Origin: an uncultured Porphyromonadaceae bacterium
Lineage (GTDB): Bacteria; Bacteroidota; Bacteroidia; Bacteroidales; Muribaculaceae
Direction of reading: 5' to 3'
DNA: 28,661 nt
NCBI GenBank assembly: GCA_947176355.1
Contig: CAMWQY010000001.1
Span: 1 to 28,661, forward strand
Part shown: positions 1 through 7,925 of the stretch, piece by piece
How the letters are laid out: every line of letters starts with the position of its first letter
Position numbering within the stretch: position 1 is the stretch's first letter
The notes under the pieces: model-generated
Seen by the model: only the letters and a program-made list of their open reading frames with translations
What the model was told of the DNA's origin: nothing
The model's database searches: none
Made by a program: the position numbers and the translations under genes

Positions 1-1237
<1,237 letters not shown>

Positions 1238-1257
1238 GAGGCTTTGGTAAATGAAAG

Positions 1258-1284
1258 CCCGGGGCGGGGTATTCCCGCCCCGGG
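1258..1284 (-). terminator. GC-rich hairpin after the beta-sandwich protein gene
   Basis: A perfect 11-base stem, CCCGGGGCGGG at 1258-1268 and CCCGCCCCGGG at 1274-1284, with a 5-base loop. It starts 23 bases after the stop at 1308. On the minus strand the stem is followed by CTTTCATTTACC, only moderately T-rich, so termination may be incomplete and the esterase may be expressed by read-through. Confidence 0.7.
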
Positions 1285-1307
1285 TGGATTAATATGAAAT
1301 AAATAGC

Positions 1308-3494
1308 TTATTTCTTGATAACTTTCTTACCGTTAGTGATGTAGAGACCAGGAACAGTAACAGCGTCGATAGAATCAGCTACCTTCACGCCCTGGAGGTT
1401 GTAGACACCTGCAGGAGCCACAACAACAGCTGCAGGAGCAACTTCAATTTCTTCAACTGCATCGCCTTCAGCGGGAAGTTCAGCTTCAACTACAACATTA
1501 TTGATGTAGAACATACCTGCCTCTTCTGAAGTAGAGAGGTTGAATGCGATAGCCTGGCAACCGTCGCCACCTGCCTGCTCAGCGCTGATAGTAACGGTCT
1601 TCTCAAATGACTGCCATTCAGGTTTAGCCTCGAGGTTGCCGAGGAAATCCCAGTGGTGGTAGTTGCCCGGAGCGCCATGAGCCTGAGTTTGAACGGTGCG
1701 ATCGTTTGAGCTATAGTAGCTAAAGCTTACCTTAACCTTAGTACCCTCTTCGAGAGCTTGATTGAACTTGATGAATAACTGAGAAGTCCAGTCTTCGATA
1801 CCTTCAGTCTTAGCAACTATAGGACATTCATAAACTTTACCTTCACCAGCAGGATTGTCTACAACAGGAGCCGCGTCATCGTTACCATCAACACGCGCGA
1901 TAATGTTTTCGCTTGAGCCTTCGTTTGCATTACCGTTATTGATGATAGACTGCCATGTGAGAACAGGTTCTTCACCTTCAACGAGAACTCTTTCACCCTT
2001 TTCGATAGTGATGTGGTTCATATAGAAGATGCTTTCAGGCTTACCAACGCTGAGGCTTGGATCGTTTTCATTCTTATCGTATGTAGCAAGGTTGAAAGCG
2101 ATACAGCCCTGTTCACCATCACCATTTACGAGTTCATCAGTAATTTCAACTGCTGCAGTATAAGTTTGCCATTCGGGTTTAGCAGTGAATGTTCCAATGA
2201 AATGCCACATAATATAGTCACCGGCAGTAAGGTGAGACTGAGTGTCAACGCGACGTTCTACAGTTGAATAGTAGTCAAACTTGATCTTCAGTGTATCACC
2301 AACATGGAACATATTTTCAGGATACTGTACGAAGAACTGAGTGTGGTGGTCAGGGATTGGATCTTCTTCACCTTCCGCGGGCACCGGATGTGCCTTAACG
2401 TCAGCATAGAATACCTTGCCTACACCATCAGGACCTTCGCAAACTCCAGCTTCTACGTCTTCCCAAGCGCCAACTTCACCGATACGAGTATAAACGTTGG
2501 AGCAAGGACCGTCTTCTCCTGTCAGGTCATCGAGGACATAGCTCCATTCAGTCTTATATACAGGTTCTGGTTCCGGCTCAGGCTCTACGAAATAAACGAG
2601 TTTTACCCATTCCACTTCAATAGTGCCGTCAAAGCCATCTTCCGGAGAGAACATGACGAAGCTGTTCTCAGGAATCTTACCTTCCTCGTCAACAGGAGCC
2701 AGACCCAATCTTACGATAACCTGGTTCCAAGCGTCGTATGCAACGAAATCACCATCAGCCATTACGCCCCAGTCACCCATAGACACGCCTACTTTGACAT
2801 CAGATGTAGCCTTAACTCTTGCAATGATTCCATAGTCCAATTCAGGTTCGAGTGTGAGACCTTCCATTACATTGAAAATGTCATCACCTGTATTGACAAT
2901 CACTCCATCTTTGAATTCAACACTCTCTCCATCGAAAGGATATGAGCCAAGCTCTGTGAAGTTAACGTATGCAACTTCCTCTGCACTGTCAAGATCAACA
3001 GGCATCAATGGAGTAGATTCAGGTTCTGCATCTCCTTTGCTTACTACTACCCATGCAATTTCCATCACATCAGCATAGTTATTAGGTTGCATGCGGACCA
3101 TACCAAGTTCTGCCGGATCGTCAGTTACATTTATCACAGTAGAACATTTCTCCCATTTATCTGTGAACGAAAGGGGAGCTGAAGCATTGTAAAACTCATG
3201 ACCCCAGTTTCCGAATACAAGATTGGCTGCACCCTTCTTGCTACCCTTCATCGCAGCTGTAACTGTGTAGGTGGTGTTAGCCTCCATTGGGACATCAGCA
3301 ATAATTGTACACTGCGGCCAATCATGACCATCTGTAAGAATCAACACTCCACCTTCAATAACTGTCGTGAATTGTTGTTCTCCATAGGGATATTCCCTAA
3401 GTTTGCTGTAGTCAACAGTTGCCACTACTTCCTGGGCAACTGCCACTCCTGCCAAACCGACAAGAGCCAGCATTGAAAGAAAAAATTTCTTCAT
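1308..3494 (-). CDS. Secreted four-domain beta-sandwich protein, probable xylan-binding, with C-terminal sorting-like tail
   Basis: 728 residues with a signal peptide (MKKFFLSMLALVGLAGVAVAQ) and no lipobox. Two divergent beta-sandwich domains (about 22-155 and 170-302) are followed by an EPEPEPEP linker (304-311). Then come two mutually similar domains (about 317-500 and 512-675): YYSTVERRVDTQSH/MWHFIGTFTAKPEWQ in the first matches YYSSNDRTVQTQAH/HWDFLGNLEAKPEWQ in the second. These resemble CBM4/9/22-type modules rich in exposed Trp and Tyr. The end (about 695-728) has the GVYNLQG...PGLYITNGKKV pattern of Bacteroidetes C-terminal sorting-like domains. No catalytic domain was recognised. It follows the GH10 xylanase gene and sits among xylan genes, so an extracellular xylan-binding role is the best inference. 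The gene is preceded by a hairpin at 3540-3570 and no clear promoter. Confidence 0.75.
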   Translation of the reverse strand: MKKFFLSMLALVGLAGVAVAQEVVATVDYSKLREYPYGEQQFTTVIEGGVLILTDGHDWPQCTIIADVPMEANTTYTVTAAMKGSKKGAANLVFGNWGHEFYNASAPLSFTDKWEKCSTVINVTDDPAELGMVRMQPNNYADVMEIAWVVVSKGDAEPESTPLMPVDLDSAEEVAYVNFTELGSYPFDGESVEFKDGVIVNTGDDIFNVMEGLTLEPELDYGIIARVKATSDVKVGVSMGDWGVMADGDFVAYDAWNQVIVRLGLAPVDEEGKIPENSFVMFSPEDGFDGTIEVEWVKLVYFVEPEPEPEPVYKTEWSYVLDDLTGEDGPCSNVYTRIGEVGAWEDVEAGVCEGPDGVGKVFYADVKAHPVPAEGEEDPIPDHHTQFFVQYPENMFHVGDTLKIKFDYYSTVERRVDTQSHLTAGDYIMWHFIGTFTAKPEWQTYTAAVEITDELVNGDGEQGCIAFNLATYDKNENDPSLSVGKPESIFYMNHITIEKGERVLVEGEEPVLTWQSIINNGNANEGSSENIIARVDGNDDAAPVVDNPAGEGKVYECPIVAKTEGIEDWTSQLFIKFNQALEEGTKVKVSFSYYSSNDRTVQTQAHGAPGNYHHWDFLGNLEAKPEWQSFEKTVTISAEQAGGDGCQAIAFNLSTSEEAGMFYINNVVVEAELPAEGDAVEEIEVAPAAVVVAPAGVYNLQGVKVADSIDAVTVPGLYITNGKKVIKK

Positions 3495-3539
3495 GCGTTT
3501 TGATTTTGATTAATAATTATGGTTAACTAAAAATTGGGG

Positions 3540-3570
3540 TGAAACAAGGGGTATTCAGCCCCTTGTTTCA
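3540..3570 (-). terminator. Strong hairpin between GH10 and beta-sandwich protein genes
   Basis: A perfect 12-base stem, TGAAACAAGGGG at 3540-3551 and CCCCTTGTTTCA at 3559-3570, with a 7-base loop. On the minus strand it is followed by CCCCAATTTTTAG, and on the plus strand by ATTTTTTTAT, so it could act both ways. It would end or reduce transcription after the GH10 gene and lower expression of the two genes beyond. Confidence 0.7.
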
Positions 3571-3581
3571 ATTTTTTTATA

Positions 3582-3616
3582 AATGCATAATTAATAATGC
3601 ATAATGCATAATTATT
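3582..3616. repeat. 7-base tandem repeat (AATGCAT type)
   Basis: Five heptamers in a row: AATGCAT, AATTAAT, AATGCAT, AATGCAT, AATTATT. The array lies in the 177-base gap, 55 bases beyond the GH10 stop codon. Confidence 0.8.
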
Positions 3617-3671
3617 TGTCGCGTGGCATTCATGCGATACGACTTTTCACTATGCAATTGAAGAATCCGAT

Positions 3672-4958
3672 TTACTTGCCGGCGAGAGCCTCGCAGAAGC
3701 TGCCGTATGCCGGTTTACGACTGAAGCCTGATCCTGCAGCTGCATTATACTCTGTCCAGAGACCAATCGGGCAGCCTCCACGCCACCCACTCTTCGCGTT
3801 TGCGTCGGTCTGAGCCCAATGGCAGATACCATATTGCTGAGCTGGTGGTATAATCTCGAAATATTTCGATATAATGAACTTGTAGTATTCGCCCATCGCT
3901 TTATGCTGTTCCAGAGTCACATCAGCAGTGTTAATTGCCTCTCCTTCAGCATCATCAATACCCATATCGAGTTCAGTGATACGTACGAGTTTGCCGGAAT
4001 TAGCGAGAATGTTAAGCATATTCACCACTGCATCCTCACGACGTTTCTGCTCGGTAGGATTACAACTATAGCTTACATGCATCTGGCTTCCAATACCATC
4101 AATCTTAGTCTCGCCATCAGCTTCCCACTTCTTAATCCAGTTGACAAGGCTCTTGGCCTTATCGTTGTTGTTATAGGCAGCCTCAAGGTTATAGTCATTG
4201 ATGAAAAGCTTGAGATCGGCCGGATTGGCTCCTTCCTGCTGAGCGTAGTACTTACGAGCATATTTCACAGCATTGCGGACATAATTCTCACCCAAGTAAT
4301 CCTGCCAGTAGAAATCCTGTGCCCCTGGTTTTTCTGGAGTAGTCTTCAAAGGAATATCTCCCCCTGTATCATCAAGGCCTTCATTCATAAGATCCCATGC
4401 CTTAACATATCCACGAGTGGCATTCATCATGCCTTCTATCCAGCGTTCGAGTTCAGCGTCGAGAATTTTATACTGCTTCTGAGCGACTGTACCTTCCTCA
4501 TCATCTACAAGATCCGCGATACAGCTCTTGAGCCATGTGGCATTCTGCTGAGCATGCCATAGAAGGGTATGTCCATAGATCTGCATTCCGGCTTCCTCTG
4601 CAGCAGCAACGAAATTCTCAACTGTAGTGAAATCCATTGTGCCGTCATCTTGAACGATGGAGGCATACTTCATCTCATTGCCTGCAGTCATCTGATCGAA
4701 ATTGCTGTTTGTCACACGATAGATGAGGCCTTTATTGAGGTAATCACCGGCTCCGACACCGGTGCCAAGAAGGAAACCGGGATGTGCCTGACGGTCTATA
4801 TAGCTTTTGAGAGGTCCATACTCGTTGAGATACTCATAATCGATGACGCTCTGTGGCTTCTCTACCGGGAAGTATTCGACAGTAGTATCAGCACAACCCG
4901 TCATTACGAGGGCAAGGACTCCAAGCGTTCCTAATTTAATATAACTGTTCATTGTCAT
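3672..4958 (-). CDS. xyn10C: GH10 endo-1,4-beta-xylanase, lipoprotein
   Basis: 428 residues. The signal peptide ends in a lipobox (LVMTGC, lipidated Cys22), which places it on the outer membrane. The rest is a GH10 (beta/alpha)8 barrel cutting internal xylan beta-1,4 bonds with retention. Family motifs are all present: GNEMKY (about 93-98), GHTLLWHAQ (129-137), WDLMNE with acid/base Glu193, ITELDM with nucleophile Glu329, and the aglycone region HWAQTDANAKSGWRGG (380-395). The gene follows xusE, as Xyn10C does in the xus clusters of Prevotella and Bacteroides; the symbol rests on that synteny. Xyn10C relatives there carry carbohydrate-binding modules inserted into the barrel; this one is compact, with no large insert. 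ATG at 4958 was taken; a second Met two codons in is equally possible. Confidence 0.93.
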   Translation of the reverse strand: MTMNSYIKLGTLGVLALVMTGCADTTVEYFPVEKPQSVIDYEYLNEYGPLKSYIDRQAHPGFLLGTGVGAGDYLNKGLIYRVTNSNFDQMTAGNEMKYASIVQDDGTMDFTTVENFVAAAEEAGMQIYGHTLLWHAQQNATWLKSCIADLVDDEEGTVAQKQYKILDAELERWIEGMMNATRGYVKAWDLMNEGLDDTGGDIPLKTTPEKPGAQDFYWQDYLGENYVRNAVKYARKYYAQQEGANPADLKLFINDYNLEAAYNNNDKAKSLVNWIKKWEADGETKIDGIGSQMHVSYSCNPTEQKRREDAVVNMLNILANSGKLVRITELDMGIDDAEGEAINTADVTLEQHKAMGEYYKFIISKYFEIIPPAQQYGICHWAQTDANAKSGWRGGCPIGLWTEYNAAAGSGFSRKPAYGSFCEALAGK

Positions 4959-4971
4959 TTCTTTGATTTTT

Positions 4972-5012
4972 GTATCCGGCGGACTCCCCGGTGAAGAGGA
5001 GTCTGCCGATAC
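4972..5012 (-). other. Intercistronic stem-loop between xusE and GH10
   Basis: Arms 4972-4987 and 4998-5012 pair over 15 positions with one bulged C and one G-T pair; the loop is 10 bases. On the minus strand the next bases are A-rich (CAAAAATCAAAGAAATG), not a T run. It is therefore less likely a terminator than an mRNA-stability or processing element between transport and enzyme genes. Confidence 0.55.
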
Positions 5013-5022
5013 TTAAATGAGA

Positions 5023-6105
5023 TTACTTAAGCTCGTAGTTGAACCATTCCTGCTTGTTCTGACGGTCACGAAGCACCATTTTCTCGTTGGTCTTGATTTC
5101 ATAGTAAGCCATTGTCTTCTTGGGGACATGCTTCATGTACTCAAAACGAATGCTATAGTTCAGAGTAATGAGGTCGCGGTCGCGATCGCCGAATGCCTTG
5201 GGCTCACCAAGTTCCTTCCATGTGCCGGAACCGGAAACTTCTACTTCTTCGTTATCACAGGTGATCGTAATATTGCCGTTATCATCAAAAGTAAGAAGCA
5301 TCTCGCAATCAATGTGAACCTCGTCATTCTTACCCTTCTTATTGATAATAGGCATATCGAACGACATAGTATAAGTAGCTTGATTGAGAGCCTTTGTCTT
5401 CAGATAGCGAAGAGAAGCCTTTTCCCAGTACTGAACGTTACGGTCATCAGTCCTCTTCTCACCGTTGTCGTCAATCTCATCTACACCTTTGCTGAGCCAG
5501 CAACCGTCGTATTTATTTTTATACTTCACTGCATAGAGAGTAAAGTCTTTCGGCTTGATCGACCAGTCATCTGCATTGAGACGAGAAGGATTAGCTACTC
5601 CATCCTTAGGCTTACCCTGAAGTATAGAATCAGTGCCATTTACAAGAACCAAAGGAACTACATAGTTGACATCGACACTTTTGGGATCCTTGAAGTATTC
5701 GTCGGTGAGCTGAACTTCCACACCACCCAATACATCACCTTTCTTTATCACCATCTTATCGGTAGCGATAGTATAATAGGAAGCCGGCATTGGGAGCACT
5801 GGTTCTCCGTTTTCGAAATAGAGATTGTCGCAAAGCTCGTCTGCCACGCGGAAAGTGACCTCGTGGTCAGAACGGTTCTCATTGACACCACCAAGGACAG
5901 CCTTAATCATGAATTTATGAAGGTTGTCGTTGGTATTATCCACGTCTGCCTCATATCCGAGAGTGATAGTACGCACCGGATTAGGATATGAAAACGAGAT
6001 GGTCTGATATTCGTAATCGGGGTGTTCGATATTACCATTGTGACATCCTGCAAAGAGGAGACCCATGGCGAATATTGAGAAAATCGATTTTTTCATTTTA
6101 GTCAT
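5023..6105 (-). CDS. xusE: DUF1735/DUF4361-type surface glycan-binding lipoprotein (XusE-like)
   Basis: 360 residues with a lipoprotein signal (LLFAGC, Cys21). The N-terminal half (about 35-190) looks like a DUF1735/BT_3987-type Ig-like domain, including the PASYYTI...GDVLGGVEVQL...YVVPLVLV pattern. The C-terminal part (about 195-360), starting near KYDGCWLSKG, looks like DUF4361. Proteins of this sort sit next to SusD on the outer membrane and bind the glycan without cutting it. Position after xusD and before GH10 is exactly that of xusE in the xylan utilisation system. The gap to xusD is 28 bases, so they are cotranscribed. A second in-frame ATG lies three codons downstream; either start gives a good signal peptide. 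Confidence 0.85.
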   Translation of the reverse strand: MTKMKKSIFSIFAMGLLFAGCHNGNIEHPDYEYQTISFSYPNPVRTITLGYEADVDNTNDNLHKFMIKAVLGGVNENRSDHEVTFRVADELCDNLYFENGEPVLPMPASYYTIATDKMVIKKGDVLGGVEVQLTDEYFKDPKSVDVNYVVPLVLVNGTDSILQGKPKDGVANPSRLNADDWSIKPKDFTLYAVKYKNKYDGCWLSKGVDEIDDNGEKRTDDRNVQYWEKASLRYLKTKALNQATYTMSFDMPIINKKGKNDEVHIDCEMLLTFDDNGNITITCDNEEVEVSGSGTWKELGEPKAFGDRDRDLITLNYSIRFEYMKHVPKKTMAYYEIKTNEKMVLRDRQNKQEWFNYELK

Positions 6106-6133
6106 TATGAATATTTAGTTAAGAGAGAGAATG

Positions 6134-7912
6134 TTACCACCCCATGTTCTGCTGAAGATTGCCGAATTTAAGCACCTCAGAATAAGGGATAGGACCATAG
6201 ATCATATAATCTTTGTAATTACGAGTCTCAACAGTGAAAGGAGTGTGGACACCGCCATCGATATGAATACCCATTACCGACTCATTAAGATTTGCTTTCC
6301 AACGACGTAGGTCGTAGAAACGGAATCCTTCGAAGCAAAGCTCAAGACGGCGCTCGTTGCGGATAAGCTCGCGCATCTTTTCCTTATTGCCCTTTACAGA
6401 CTCCAGGTACTCATCTCCATTCTCAAGACCGAGGGCTGCACGGCTACGGAGTGCTTTAATGACGTCGTAAGCAGAATAGCCATTTGAGCCGGCTCCTGTG
6501 GGTCCCCATGCCTCGTTGGCAGCCTCTGCATAGTTGAGGAAGAACTCTGTATAGCGCAGACGAGCGGTGTAATGGAACTTGGAAGAAGAGTTGCTTGGGT
6601 TAGCATTGACATCCATACGCAGATGCTTCTTCATATAGTAACCTGTACGAGTTGAAGTCGAGATCTTGTCGATACCGTCGTTGGTCTCGGAATCAACTGA
6701 AGTTTTGATTACAGTGTTGGTAGTTCCCGCTGTAGCGCCGTTATAAATGATATAATCATAGAAACGCTGATCACGATTTGCGTATGGATTCTGTGGATCA
6801 TAGCCGGATTTTGGGTCACTGATAGGATATCCATTTTCCATTGGGAATGCGTCAACAAGGTTTTGAGAAGGATTGATATAACCTTGACCGTAAAGTGTAG
6901 GTGGGAAATATCTTTCCTCGCGGTCCTTGGATTCCCCTTTTTCGGTACGCCAAATCACCTCGGGAGGACAGTCTCCGTCCTGAAGAGTCTCCATAGTAGG
7001 ATCATTATACCATGTGAGACCATTCGCATCCATTCCGGCGACACCACCAATAGCTTTAAGCACACGGGCGGCATCGTTAGCTGCCTGTTCCCAAGTAATG
7101 CCGGAAGCTTCAAAAGCGGGACTCGCAGCAAGTAGGGAAGCACGAGATATAAAAGCCTTCACTATCTGACCGCTCATACGACCCATTAAACCTGAGCCGA
7201 AAACACGGTTAGCGACACCTTCGGACACATCAGGATAGATCTTACGCAATTCCTCTAAAGGAGCCGGATCATTATAAGCATCATAGAACTTATAAAAATC
7301 AGGAAGATACTTTAAAGCCTCATTGAAATCCTCCATCATGGAATCATAGCATTCCTTGAATGAATTGCGAGGAACATTAAAATTAGAGGAAGCGTCTTCA
7401 AAGACAGTCACAATAGGCACTCCAAGCAAATTGCCGGAAGCATCCAATCCCGCATGAGCCTGAAGAAGATCATACATAAGGATACCTCTAAGAGCACGAG
7501 CCTCAGCATAGAAGCGGACACGAAAACAATCATTCGCTTCTTTGTCTTTCGCCCATTCCACTTTCTCGTAGTGCTTAAGGAAGAGATTGCAATACTGAAT
7601 ACAAGTACGAGTCATCTCCCATCGGTTCACCGGGTTGAAGCTTGAAGTCCAACTACCGGCTGCGATACGCCTCCAGCTGTCGTTGGCATTATTAGTCACA
7701 GCATCATCAGTAGCTGCCTCACTAAGATTGAATACATCGAAGTTTGGCATAAACGCATAAACGTTTCCAAGTACATTCTCCGCATTCTTTCCGTTGTTAC
7801 CAATCTGCTCTTCGGAAAGATTGGTTTCAGGCAGCGGTTCGAAGACATCGTCGCAAGAGACAAATGCCAACGAAGCGAGAACGAATATGCCGGTTTTTAT
7901 TTTGTTGTTCAT
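6134..7912 (-). CDS. xusD: SusD-like outer-membrane glycan-binding lipoprotein (second pair)
   Basis: 592 residues with signal peptide and lipobox (AFVSC, Cys20), followed by the acidic start DDVFEP common in surface-exported Bacteroidetes lipoproteins. The TPR-rich SusD fold is shown by the N-terminal LSEEQIGNNGKNAENVLGNVY region and by the hallmark RNERRLELCFEGFRFYDLRRW at 518-538. The protein ends in QQNMGW, a typical SusD terminus. It should form the lid over the SusC-like transporter encoded 13 bases upstream and capture xylo-oligosaccharides at the surface. It corresponds to XusD by gene order. Confidence 0.93.
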   Translation of the reverse strand: MNNKIKTGIFVLASLAFVSCDDVFEPLPETNLSEEQIGNNGKNAENVLGNVYAFMPNFDVFNLSEAATDDAVTNNANDSWRRIAAGSWTSSFNPVNRWEMTRTCIQYCNLFLKHYEKVEWAKDKEANDCFRVRFYAEARALRGILMYDLLQAHAGLDASGNLLGVPIVTVFEDASSNFNVPRNSFKECYDSMMEDFNEALKYLPDFYKFYDAYNDPAPLEELRKIYPDVSEGVANRVFGSGLMGRMSGQIVKAFISRASLLAASPAFEASGITWEQAANDAARVLKAIGGVAGMDANGLTWYNDPTMETLQDGDCPPEVIWRTEKGESKDREERYFPPTLYGQGYINPSQNLVDAFPMENGYPISDPKSGYDPQNPYANRDQRFYDYIIYNGATAGTTNTVIKTSVDSETNDGIDKISTSTRTGYYMKKHLRMDVNANPSNSSSKFHYTARLRYTEFFLNYAEAANEAWGPTGAGSNGYSAYDVIKALRSRAALGLENGDEYLESVKGNKEKMRELIRNERRLELCFEGFRFYDLRRWKANLNESVMGIHIDGGVHTPFTVETRNYKDYMIYGPIPYSEVLKFGNLQQNMGW

Positions 7913-7925
7913 GTTGTCGTTAGTT

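Noticed and set aside
3819..4562. Plus-strand open frame of 247 codons opposite GH10
   Set aside because: Antisense to a gene with an intact catalytic domain; hydrophobic composition is a by-product of the complement.
5017..5991. Long plus-strand open frame (324 codons) opposite xusE
   Set aside because: It lies antisense to a well-supported lipoprotein gene, has no recognisable domain, and the reverse strand of these genes tends to stay open by codon use.
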